Source: Mycolicibacterium brisbanense
GTDB taxonomy: Bacteria > Actinomycetota > Actinomycetes > Mycobacteriales > Mycobacteriaceae
NCBI RefSeq assembly: GCF_001570425.1
Contig: NZ_BCSX01000051.1
Span: 1 to 64,000 of the forward strand
Length of the DNA stretch: 64,000 bases
Direction: 5' to 3'
In this document: piece by piece, positions 25,425 through 32,288 of the stretch
Position numbering within the stretch: the first letter of the stretch is position 1
Layout of the letters: the number at the start of each line of letters is the position of its first letter
Translations under genes and position numbers: made by a program
The notes under the pieces: generated by a model
Database searches by the model: none
Seen by the model: only the letters and a program-made list of their open reading frames with translations
Told to the model about the DNA's origin: nothing

Positions 25425-25673
25425 ATGGCGATTTGCGCCACCTGCGGCAACGACTACGACAAGGCGTTCACCGTGAGCTGGAATGGCCTCACCGAGACGT
25501 TCGACAGTCTTGAATGCGCGGCCGTGCGAGTAGCGCCGGAGTGTGCGGCGTGCGGTTGCCGGATCTTGGGTCACGGCGTGGAGGCGTCGGGCATCATGTA
25601 CTGCTGCGCGCACTGCGCGCGGCAGGCCGGGCATCCGACGATGGTCGACCGGCAGAGCGTGATCGGCGGCTGA
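25425..25673 (+). CDS. Small cysteine-rich zinc-binding protein
   Basis: An 82-aa protein with four Cys-x2-Cys-like pairs (CATCGND, CAACGC, CCAHC) that should bind one or two zinc ions. Similar small actinobacterial proteins are annotated as metallothionein-like or zinc ribbon. The ATG at 25425 follows GGGAGG at suitable spacing. It lies 59 bp after the PAS-ANTAR gene and 1 bp before the next gene, so the three may form one transcript. The function is unknown. Confidence 0.7.
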   Translation: MAICATCGNDYDKAFTVSWNGLTETFDSLECAAVRVAPECAACGCRILGHGVEASGIMYCCAHCARQAGHPTMVDRQSVIGG

Positions 25674-25674
25674 G

Positions 25675-26046
25675 ATGCTCAACAATTCGGCCCATGTCGG
25701 GCCGCGCGTTCTCCATCGCGACGCCGATGCGCACGCCGCCGTGCGGTTCGGGTTCGCGGCCGCAGGCGCCGGGGCGGCGTTGCTGATCGCCGCGGCCGCA
25801 TGGATGAGTACCTGTGCCGGTGCGACAGCCGGCGGACTGGCATGCGGCGCACCTGAACGTTCCCTGTTTGCGCTGGCCGCACCCGCCGTGCTGTTGGTAG
25901 CGGGTGTCCGTGCGTTCGCCCGGGCTTACCAGGCGTCGCGGCGCGGCGAGAATTGGCGCAATTGGCAGTGCGCCGCCTTGGCATTGATGGCGCTCACGCT
26001 GCTGGCGTTCACCCTGGCGCTGTCCATGCTGGCCAGGGTGTCGTAA
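25675..26046 (+). CDS. Small membrane protein
   Basis: A 123-aa protein with three hydrophobic stretches (about 25-45, 65-82 and 100-120) and two cysteines in an extracytoplasmic loop (STCAGATAGGLACGAPE). I do not recognise a family. It starts one base after the stop of the zinc-protein gene and ends before a strong hairpin. Confidence 0.65.
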   Translation: MLNNSAHVGPRVLHRDADAHAAVRFGFAAAGAGAALLIAAAAWMSTCAGATAGGLACGAPERSLFALAAPAVLLVAGVRAFARAYQASRRGENWRNWQCAALALMALTLLAFTLALSMLARVS

Positions 26047-26091
26047 CTCCCACGCCCTGCACATCGCGCGAAAAGTGGCTTGTCCCAATGG

Positions 26092-26122
26092 CGATGGCCC
26101 AGCCGTATCGGCTGGGCCATCG
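26092..26122. terminator. Bidirectional hairpin terminator
   Basis: A perfect 13-bp stem, CGATGGCCCAGCC (26092-26104) and GGCTGGGCCATCG (26110-26122), with a 5-nt loop. It sits between the convergent ends of the membrane-protein gene (26046) and the CsbD-like gene (26131). Confidence 0.75.
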
Positions 26123-26130
26123 TCGCATCG

Positions 26131-26376
26131 CTAGGGCCGCTGATGGGCCTGCTCGCGCTCTTCGGCTGCCTTGGCGCCTGCGCGTGCAGAGTCGGCCTGT
26201 GCCTCCTTCTTGGCGGCATCCTGCTGTGCATCGGCCTTGTCCTGCTGGGCCTTGCCCTCACGGACCATGTCTTCACGCCCGGTTACCGTGCCGATCGCTT
26301 CCTTTGCCTTGCCTTTGGCGTCTTCGACGACACCCTTGACTGCTTCCTCGGGACCTGAATTCTTCTTCTCGGTCAT
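26131..26376 (-). CDS. CsbD-like general stress protein
   Basis: An 81-aa, very hydrophilic Lys/Ala/Glu-rich protein. GPEEAVKGVVEDAKGKAKEAIGTVTG matches the CsbD N-terminal pattern; the remainder is a long charged helix. CsbD proteins are SigB/SigF-type general stress products of unclear function. A GTTT-N16-GGGAA element (26440-26464, minus strand) lies 64 nt upstream. Confidence 0.85.
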   Translation of the reverse strand: MTEKKNSGPEEAVKGVVEDAKGKAKEAIGTVTGREDMVREGKAQQDKADAQQDAAKKEAQADSARAGAKAAEEREQAHQRP

Positions 26377-26439
26377 ACTTACCTTTCCGCTACGGGAGTG
26401 GATTGGTCACTGCACGCGCCGTTGCGTGCACGGCCCGTA

Positions 26440-26464
26440 TTCCCGGTGCCTCCCGCGATCAAAC
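26440..26464 (-). promoter_or_regulatory. Variant SigF-like promoter of the CsbD-like gene
   Basis: Minus-strand GTTT-N16-GGGAA. The -10 differs from GGGTA by one base; the same GGGAA form occurs before the heme-oxygenase-like gene and before ctaD in this window. Confidence 0.4.
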
Positions 26465-26519
26465 GTGCGTGGTTCGGGTGATCAAAGTGGTTATCAACCC
26501 GTCTATCTGGGACATCGGT

Positions 26520-26544
26520 GTTTGTTCCGGGTGGTGCGCGGGTA
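26520..26544 (+). promoter_or_regulatory. SigF-type promoter of the methyltransferase/CDGSH operon
   Basis: GTTT at 26520-26523, 16-nt spacer, GGGTA at 26540-26544; 30 nt upstream of the ATG at 26575. It matches the mycobacterial SigF pattern. Confidence 0.65.
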
Positions 26545-26574
26545 CCGGAGAGAGGGCCACGCGAAAGGAATGAG

Positions 26575-27243
26575 ATGACGGCTTTTGCCCTGGACGGTGT
26601 CTACCCACCGCAGGAGGATTCCCAGTTGCTGATCGACGTGCTCACCGGCTTCACTTCGCTGCAGGAGCGCAGCGTCGTCGATCTCGGTACGGGCAGCGGT
26701 GTGGTGGCGGTGGCGGCAGCCCGGCTTGGCGCGCGGTCTGTCACAGCATTCGACATCTGTCCGAACGCCGTGCGCTGCGCTCGCGGCAACGCGTTGGCTG
26801 CCGGCGTGGATGTCCATGTCCGCCTGGGCTCTTGGACTCAGGCCCTGGAGTGCGAACCGTTCGATCTCGTGGTGTGCAATCCGCCTTACGTTCCCTCCGG
26901 CGCGGAGGCCGACACGGGTTCGATTCCGCCATGGGCCGGGCCGATGACCGCGTGGGATGGGGGTGAGGACGGACGCCTCGTCCTGGATCCATTGTGTGCG
27001 ACCGTCCCGCAGATGCTGAGCGATGGCGGGTCGCTGCTGCTGGTCCAATCCGAGTTCTCGGACATCGGCAAGTCGGTGACGCTGCTGCGCGAAGCCGGCC
27101 TGGAGACGAAAATAGTTGCGGTGCAGTCTATTCCGTTCGGACCGGTGCTGACGGCGCATGCCGCGGCGTTGGAGGCATCCGGTCAGCTCACCGAGGGGCG
27201 CCGCCACGAACTGCTGGCAGTCATCAGAGCGGACAAGCGATGA
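26575..27243 (+). CDS. HemK/PrmC-like SAM-dependent methyltransferase
   Basis: A 222-aa class-I methyltransferase. The SAM-binding VVDLGTGSGVVAVAAA motif (about 34-48) and the catalytic NPPY (about 101-104) mark it as an N5-glutamine or N6-adenine-type enzyme of the HemK superfamily. It lacks the N-terminal domain of true PrmC, so the substrate is probably different. It overlaps the CDGSH gene by 4 bp and has a SigF-type promoter. Confidence 0.85.
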   Translation: MTAFALDGVYPPQEDSQLLIDVLTGFTSLQERSVVDLGTGSGVVAVAAARLGARSVTAFDICPNAVRCARGNALAAGVDVHVRLGSWTQALECEPFDLVVCNPPYVPSGAEADTGSIPPWAGPMTAWDGGEDGRLVLDPLCATVPQMLSDGGSLLLVQSEFSDIGKSVTLLREAGLETKIVAVQSIPFGPVLTAHAAALEASGQLTEGRRHELLAVIRADKR

Positions 27244-27443
27244 GCGAGTTCCGGACGGTGCGGGTGGTGCCGGGCGGTCCGATCTTGGTCGAGGGGCCGG
27301 TCAAGATCGAGACGGCCGACGGCCGCACCGTCGAATCGTCTCGCTTCATGGTCGCGATCTGCGCGTGCCGACGGTCGAAGAACTATCCGCTGTGTGACAC
27401 CAGCCACCGCAAGACGAGGCAGTCAGTCGAGCGGGCGAAGTAG
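27240..27443 (+). CDS. CDGSH iron-sulfur domain protein
   Basis: A 67-aa protein with the mitoNEET-type motif CxCx2Sx3PxCDxSH (CACRRSKNYPLCDTSH), which binds a [2Fe-2S] cluster with three Cys and one His. The ATG at 27240 overlaps the methyltransferase stop. Its 3' end overlaps the convergent heme-oxygenase-like gene by 21 bp. Likely a small redox or cluster-transfer protein for its neighbours. Confidence 0.9.
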   Translation: MSEFRTVRVVPGGPILVEGPVKIETADGRTVESSRFMVAICACRRSKNYPLCDTSHRKTRQSVERAK

Positions 27444-28442
27444 CGAACTACGCCCGCACGTCCAGCATTTCATCATCCAGTAGGCGAGCCGGTCCTCGAC
27501 GACTTCCCAGGCGCGGATCCCGAACACCACGTCATCGGCCAGCGCCGGTTCGCTGGACAGCAGGCTGTTGATGACGTCGGTGCGGACCACCTGTTCATGG
27601 ACAGCGTCGGCTTCCACATGCTCGCGGTAGAACTTGGTGCATGCCTCGGGTGCCTTCATCCGCTTCAATGCGGACACCATCCGCTGGGACCCTGGAGACG
27701 ACGTGATCTCGGTCGCCGCGAAATGCCCGACCGCCGCACCCCGTAACCGCCGGTGCAGGCCGAACAGCGACATGAGGTTCACCGCGATCAAGGCCTCGGC
27801 CGGCACTGCTCCCAGGTAGGCAAGATAGTTGCTGTCCAGTTCTGCGGCGGTCATCAGATCGGCGAACAACTGTTGGTGCACTTGACTTCCCGAACCGGCT
27901 CCGAACTCGTCGAATTCGACGGCCACGAACGACGCCTTCGCCTGCCCGCCCAACCGTGGGATCAACCAGGCGTGCGGATCGCCCTCCTTGAGGTGGTACA
28001 CCGATCGGTGCACGAAGTATTCGCGCATCTGCTGCCAGGTTCCGTGGTCACGCAGATAGTAGCTGGGGCCGGTACCGTCCGCCGGCTCGGTCGACAGGCG
28101 GTCCATCTCGGTTGCCGGCGTGGCGTCCGCGTCGATCGCCCCGACCTCGCGGCGAATCGCCCCGAGGAAGGCGTGTTCCATACGCGAACGGAGGTGCAGC
28201 AGACCTGCGTTCCACTCCCAAGCGGGGTCGACACCGGCGAAATCTCGGTAGTGCAGTTCGTAGCACACGTAGAGCGCCAGCTGGAGGTCGAGCCCCAACG
28301 GGTCGGAGTCGTGCAGCCGTGCTTCGACTGGTTCGAGGTGGGTATGCGGTGCGCATTCAGCGAGCAATTCGATGACCGCAGCCGAAACAGGTCCGCGAGC
28401 GTCGGGCAACTTGGGCTGTGCGCAAAGGGGCAGTGTTGTCAT
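27423..28442 (-). CDS. Heme-oxygenase-like iron-containing redox enzyme (HDO/Haem_oxygenas_2 family)
   Basis: A 339-aa all-helical protein of the iron-containing redox enzyme family. Candidate metal ligands include RSRMEH (first helix pair) and the C-terminal YREHVEADAVHE with the HxxxDxxxH spacing of heme-oxygenase-like di-iron oxidases. The start is the ATG at 28440-28442; upstream frame cannot be coding because it crosses the promoter. A CDGSH protein encoded convergently next door may supply electrons. The substrate is unknown. Confidence 0.8.
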   Translation of the reverse strand: MTTLPLCAQPKLPDARGPVSAAVIELLAECAPHTHLEPVEARLHDSDPLGLDLQLALYVCYELHYRDFAGVDPAWEWNAGLLHLRSRMEHAFLGAIRREVGAIDADATPATEMDRLSTEPADGTGPSYYLRDHGTWQQMREYFVHRSVYHLKEGDPHAWLIPRLGGQAKASFVAVEFDEFGAGSGSQVHQQLFADLMTAAELDSNYLAYLGAVPAEALIAVNLMSLFGLHRRLRGAAVGHFAATEITSSPGSQRMVSALKRMKAPEACTKFYREHVEADAVHEQVVRTDVINSLLSSEPALADDVVFGIRAWEVVEDRLAYWMMKCWTCGRSSLLRPLD

Positions 28443-28456
28443 GTTGCCGGGGTGTA

Positions 28457-28481
28457 TTCCCAGCCGGGGTCGCGTCAAAAC
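28457..28481 (-). promoter_or_regulatory. Variant SigF-like promoter of the heme-oxygenase-like gene
   Basis: Minus-strand GTTTT-N15-GGGAA, 14 nt upstream of the ATG. The -10 has A in place of T at the fourth base. Confidence 0.4.
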
Positions 28482-28532
28482 GTCGATGGGATTGCCGAGC
28501 CCGCGACGGGGTATCACTGAGGTACCAGACGC

Positions 28533-28579
28533 CGTCAAACCTGTCTGTCGTCCCGGAACCACGATCGACAGGTTTGACG
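28533..28579. repeat. 13-bp inverted repeat overlapping a SigF -35 element
   Basis: CGTCAAACCTGTC (28533-28545) and GACAGGTTTGACG (28567-28579) are perfect reverse complements, 21 bp apart. The right arm contains the GGTTT -35 of the DUF2795 promoter; the left arm presents the same GGTTT on the opposite strand. It could be an operator for a dimeric regulator. Confidence 0.7.
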
Positions 28580-28595
28580 CCCAACAGCCCGGGTA
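28571..28595 (+). promoter_or_regulatory. SigF-type promoter of the DUF2795 gene
   Basis: GGTTT (28571-28575), 15-nt spacer, GGGTA (28591-28595) followed by T: a full match to GGTTT-N15-GGGTAT. It ends only 10 bp before the ATG, so the transcript should be leaderless or nearly so. Confidence 0.75.
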
Positions 28596-28605
28596 TCGCG
28601 TGCTC

Positions 28606-28809
28606 ATGGGATTTCAAGTAACAGAAGTACAGCGCTACCTCGGTGGATTCGACTACCCCGGAACACCGAAAGACCTTGCGGCTCACGCTCGTCAGAATGG
28701 TGCGGACGATGAACTTGTGGAGAGCCTGGGTGGGCTGTCCGAGCAGCAGTTCGATGGACCCAACGCCGTGATGAAGGCATTGGGCAGCGAGAACGCTTTG
28801 GGCGACTGA
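28606..28809 (+). CDS. DUF2795 small stress-associated protein
   Basis: A 67-aa protein of the DUF2795 family: FQVTEVQRYLGGFDYPGTPKDLAAHARQNGADDELVESL. No biochemical role is established for the family. The ATG at 28606 follows a perfect SigF-type promoter by 10 bp and has no Shine-Dalgarno sequence, consistent with near-leaderless translation. It converges on the PfkB kinase gene with an 18-bp gap. Confidence 0.85.
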   Translation: MGFQVTEVQRYLGGFDYPGTPKDLAAHARQNGADDELVESLGGLSEQQFDGPNAVMKALGSENALGD

Positions 28810-28827
28810 CGCAGGCCCTCGTCAGCC

Positions 28828-29715
28828 TCAGGCGTGGCGCAGCCCGTCCAGCTGAGGCCTGCCGCCCAGGTGCCCGACTGTGGCACTCGCGGCGGCGGTG
28901 GCCAGGTGGCCGGCCTGCACGGGATCCGCGTCTCGGCGCAACGCCGCGATCAGCCCTGCCATGAACGCGTCGCCCGCGCCGGTGCGGTCGACCACCGGGG
29001 CGGATGAGAGCGGAAACAACCGGCTGCCGTCACGCCATACCAACAGGTCGCCGACACCGGGTATCGCGAGCGCGACGAGCACCGGGCCTTTGCGCAAGAT
29101 CCGGCTCGCCAGAGCCGTGGCCGCGGCGGCAGTGCTCACAGGCTCGCCGGCGAGCAGTTCGGCTTCGTCCGCGTCCGCGCGAAACACGTGGACGAGCTCG
29201 AACAGTTCGTCGGAGTGGTCCGGGTCGACAGCGCCGTCGGCGAGAACGAGGGCACCCGCTTGTCGGCCCTGCCTCGCGGCGCGCAGGGTCGACTCGATCG
29301 GTTGCTGCAGCTGCACGGAGACGGTGTCGGCGGCCAGTAGCGCCGCTCGCCCGCGGTCGATGTCGTCCGGGGTGAGCAGCGCGTGCTGCGGAACATGTTC
29401 GAGCAGAAGTCGATTGGCTGAGTCGTCCACAACGCTCACCAAGAGCGCGGTAGTGCCGCGCCGAACCACGTGAGCAGTGTCGATACCGTCGGACGACGCC
29501 TGCTGGAGCGCGGTGGCGCCCGGTTCGTCGGCACCGACCACACCGATCAGACCCACCGGAACGCCGAGCTGAGCCAGCCCGACCGCCTGATTGGCGCCCT
29601 TTCCGCCCAGCATCTCCCTGCGCTCGCGGACCGGGTGACTGCCGCCGGTTCCCGACAGGTCCGGTGTCTGCAGCACCATGTCGCGGCCGATCTGGCCGAC
29701 CACCATCACGCTCAC
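28828..29715 (-). CDS. PfkB/ribokinase-family sugar kinase
   Basis: A 295-aa carbohydrate kinase. The substrate loop GGKGANQA (about 38-45) and the catalytic/anion-hole motif DRTGAGDAF (about 242-250) are intact. Overall length and the GGKGANQA signature favour ribokinase or a related nucleoside/sugar kinase. A SigF-type promoter lies 28 nt upstream on the minus strand. Substrate not determined. Confidence 0.87.
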   Translation of the reverse strand: MSVMVVGQIGRDMVLQTPDLSGTGGSHPVRERREMLGGKGANQAVGLAQLGVPVGLIGVVGADEPGATALQQASSDGIDTAHVVRRGTTALLVSVVDDSANRLLLEHVPQHALLTPDDIDRGRAALLAADTVSVQLQQPIESTLRAARQGRQAGALVLADGAVDPDHSDELFELVHVFRADADEAELLAGEPVSTAAAATALASRILRKGPVLVALAIPGVGDLLVWRDGSRLFPLSSAPVVDRTGAGDAFMAGLIAALRRDADPVQAGHLATAAASATVGHLGGRPQLDGLRHA

Positions 29716-29743
29716 CGCACCACCTCCTGTGTGCCCTTAGCGC

Positions 29744-29769
29744 TACCCTGTGGTAGAGACGCACAAACC
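29744..29769 (-). promoter_or_regulatory. SigF-type promoter of the PfkB kinase gene
   Basis: Minus-strand GGTTT (29769-29765), 16-nt spacer, GGGTA (29748-29744), 28 nt before the ATG. Confidence 0.65.
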
Positions 29770-29782
29770 GCGGGGACGCGGC

Positions 29783-29807
29783 GTTTGGATGCGCGACATC
29801 CTGGGAA
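29783..29807 (+). promoter_or_regulatory. Variant SigF-like promoter of the ctaD pseudogene
   Basis: GTTT (29783-29786), 16-nt spacer, GGGAA (29803-29807); 28 nt before the ATG at 29836. It is back-to-back with the kinase promoter. Confidence 0.4.
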
Positions 29808-29835
29808 ACCGCATCGTGAACGAACGGAGTTCGCG

Positions 29836-31546
29836 ATGACGGCTGATGCGCTCGCCCCACCGAAACTCGCGCCGCACCGCCCATTCCCGGCGCGCCTCGG
29901 GCCACGGGGCAACCTGGTCTACAAGCTGATCACCACGACCGATCACAAGCTGATCGGCATCATGTACTGCGTCGCGTGCTTCGCCTTCTTCTTCATCGGC
30001 GGGCTCATGGCACTGCTGATGCGGGCGGAGCTGGCCGAGCCAGGTCTGCAGTTCCTGTCCAACGAGCAGTACAACCAGCTGTTCACCATGCACGGCACGG
30101 TGATGCTGCTGTTCTATGCGACCCCGATCGTGTTCGGCTTCGCCAACCTGGTACTCCCGTTGCAGATCGGCGCGCCGGACGTGGCGTTCCCGCGCCTGAA
30201 CGCATTGTCGTTCTGGTTGTTCGTGTTCGGCGCGCTGATCGCCCTGGCGGGATTCATCTGCCCGGGTGGCGCCGCGGACTTCGGCTGGACGGCGTATTCA
30301 CCGCTGACCGACGCGATCCACTCGCCGGGGCCGGGTGGTGATCTGTGGATTCTCGGGCTGGCGGTTGGTGGTCTCGGCACCATCCTGGGTGGGGTCAACA
30401 TGATCACCACCGTGGTGTGTATGCGGGCCCCCGGCATGACGATGTTCCGGATGCCGATCTTCACCTGGAACGTCTTTGTGACGTCGATCCTGGTGCTGTT
30501 GGCCTTCCCGATCCTCACCGCGGCCTTGTTCGGGTTGGCGGCCGACCGCCATCTCGGCGCCCACATCTATGACCCGGCAAACGGTGGACCGATCCTGTGG
30601 CAGCACTTGTTCTGGTTCTTCGGCCACCCCGAGGTGTACATCGTCGCATTGCCGTTCTTCGGTATCGTCACCGAGATCATCCCGGTGTTCAGCCGTAAGC
30701 CGGTTTTCGGCTACACCACGCTGGTGTACGCCACCGTCTCGATCGCGGCGCTTTCGGTCGCGGTATGGGCACATGTTTGCCACAGGAGCCGTTCTCCTGC
30801 CGTTCTTTTCGTTCATGACCTATCTCATCGCGGTCCCGACCGGCATCAAGTTCTTCAACTGGATCGGCACCATGTGGAAGGGGCAGTTGACCTTCGAGTC
30901 GCCGATGCTGTTCTCGGTCGGCTTCCTCGTCACGTTCCTGCTCGGCGGTCTGACCGGGGTCATGCTGGCCAGCCCGCCACTGGATTTCCACGTCACCGAC
31001 AGCTATTTCGTGGTCGCGCACTTCCACTATGTGCTGTTCGGCACCATCGTGTTCGCGACGTTTGCCGGCGTGTACTTCTGGTTCCCCAAGATGACGGGCC
31101 GGCTGCTCGACGAACGTTTGGGCAAACTGCATTTCTGGTTGACCTTCATCGGGTTTCACACCACGTTCCTGGTGCAGCACTGGCTCGGCAACCAGGGTAT
31201 GCCCCGGCGTTACGCCGACTATCTGCCGTCCGACGGGTTCACCACGCTCAACGTCGTCTCGACCGTCGGCGCGTTCATCTTGGGCGTCTCGATGCTGCCG
31301 TTCGTCTGGAACGTGTTCAAGAGTTGGCGGTACGGCGAACCGGTCACAGTCGACGATCCGTGGGGTTACGGCAACTCACTGGAGTGGGCGACGAGCTGCC
31401 CGCCGCCGCGGCACAACTTCACCGAGCTGCCCCGGATCCGTTCGGAGCGACCCGCATTCGAACTGCACTACCCGCACATGGTCGAACGGATGCGCACCGA
31501 ATCCCATGTGGGGACGGGACCATCGGGTCGCGATGGAACAGGCTGA
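29836..31546 (+). pseudogene. ctaD: Cytochrome c oxidase subunit I (ctaD paralogue) broken by a frameshift
   Basis: Heme-copper oxidase subunit I with 12 helices, about 571 codons if the frame is restored. The first part (29836-30771) ends ...SVAVWA; the second (from the ATG at 30773, +1 frame, stop at 31546) continues MFATGAVLLPFF. Family members read WAHHMF, so both CuB-ligand histidines are lost: six bases are expected and one is present. The original was probably GCA-CAT-CAC-ATG, a CACAT tandem repeat that lost one unit. GHPEVY (CuB His and the cross-linked Tyr) and HFHYV remain. The first frame stays open to 31935, giving a nonsense C-terminus. No other decay is visible, so the lesion is recent or an assembly error. 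Confidence 0.85.
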
Positions 31547-31566
31547 CGCCGGCTGACTCGTCGACC

Positions 31567-31591
31567 GTTTCGGAACGACGCGAGGCGGGTA
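31567..31591 (+). promoter_or_regulatory. SigF-type promoter of the usfY-like gene
   Basis: GTTT (31567-31570), 16-nt spacer, GGGTA (31587-31591), 35 nt before the ATG at 31627. Confidence 0.65.
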
Positions 31592-31626
31592 GCTCTATGC
31601 CAACGACCGACCCGAGAGGAGCAGTG

Positions 31627-31935
31627 ATGGGGGACACCGCCAAGGACCCAGTCGATCACGCCCGTACCACGCGACCGCATGCCGGCGAGACGATGAAAGA
31701 CACCAAGAACATGCCGGCAATCGGTCTTCTCTTTGTTGCCGTCGTGTCTCTCGTCGCGTGTCTTGCGGCATTCGCCACCTCACACAGTGACGTCGGCACA
31801 TGGTTGGCAGTGCTGGCCGCCGTCTTGTTCGTGGCGTGTGCGGTGTGGTTCGGCGTGGAGCACCGGCGCGTGCGCCGTAGGGAAGCCGAGTGGCACGCCC
31901 ATCGCGAGGGCGACGAGGGACCCGCACACCGCTGA
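31627..31935 (+). CDS. usfY: UsfY-like small membrane protein
   Basis: A 102-aa protein with two transmembrane helices (about 38-58 and 66-84). The N-terminal GDTxxDPVDHxRTTRPxAGE pattern and the VEHRRVRR segment after the second helix match, from memory, UsfY, the protein encoded upstream of rsbW-sigF in M. tuberculosis. The start follows AGAGGAG; a GTG one codon earlier is possible. A SigF-type promoter fits the known SigF dependence of usfY. No rsbW or sigF follows it here. Confidence 0.7.
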   Translation: MGDTAKDPVDHARTTRPHAGETMKDTKNMPAIGLLFVAVVSLVACLAAFATSHSDVGTWLAVLAAVLFVACAVWFGVEHRRVRRREAEWHAHREGDEGPAHR

Positions 31936-32007
31936 CGCGCGGGCCTGCTGCGCGAAACCGGCTCAACCGAGCAGTGTTTGGGGGGACATCAACGTGTCCG
32001 CCCGTCG

Positions 32008-32208
32008 TCAGTGTTCGCGGTCGATGTCATCGAGTTCGGGATCGAGATCCACTTCATCGCGTTGTTCCTGCCAGTCGCTTTCACTACTTTCCAGGGGCGG
32101 GCTGGAACTCGGTTCGATCGCCTCGTCATCGCCCGGTGGGGGCGGCTTGACGTCGCGTTGCTGCTCGACGGCGTCCGCGACCGGCACTTCGTCGTCCTCG
32201 GTTTGCAT
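32008..32208 (-). CDS. Small acidic hypothetical protein
   Basis: A 66-aa protein, strongly acidic and Pro/Ser-rich (DAVEQQRDVKPPPPGDDEAIE, then an Asp/Glu-rich tail), likely disordered. It resembles a group of short acidic mycobacterial proteins with AxxxQQ motifs but I cannot name it. The reality of the gene is supported by a SigF-type promoter ending 11 bp before the ATG. In-frame homology-like codons continue upstream of the ATG to a TAA, so the true start may differ or the 5' end may have been altered. Confidence 0.55.
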   Translation of the reverse strand: MQTEDDEVPVADAVEQQRDVKPPPPGDDEAIEPSSSPPLESSESDWQEQRDEVDLDPELDDIDREH

Positions 32209-32219
32209 GGCCTCGGGAG

Positions 32220-32245
32220 TACCCAGCGCTGCTCGATGCCAAAAC
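32220..32245 (-). promoter_or_regulatory. SigF-type promoter of the small acidic protein gene
   Basis: Minus-strand GTTTT (32245-32241), 16-nt spacer, GGGTA (32224-32220). It is back-to-back with the glycosyltransferase promoter; the two -35 elements are 9 bp apart. Confidence 0.6.
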
Positions 32246-32254
32246 TCTTCGCGT

Positions 32255-32278
32255 GTTTAAGAGTGGGTTGCCAGGGTA
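32255..32278 (+). promoter_or_regulatory. SigF-type promoter of the first glycosyltransferase gene
   Basis: GTTT (32255-32258), 15-nt spacer, GGGTA (32274-32278), 10 bp before the ATG at 32289, implying a near-leaderless mRNA. Confidence 0.65.
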
Positions 32279-32288
32279 CTTCCGCCCC

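Noticed and set aside
30766..30780. Programmed ribosomal frameshift in ctaD
   Set aside because: No slippery sequence or need for one; two catalytic histidines would still be missing, so a deletion explains the data better.
29470..31935. Single 821-codon plus-strand frame spanning ctaD and the usfY-like gene
   Set aside because: It reads ctaD correctly only to about 30771, then out of frame; the upstream part covers the antisense of the kinase gene and the end happens to fuse with usfY.
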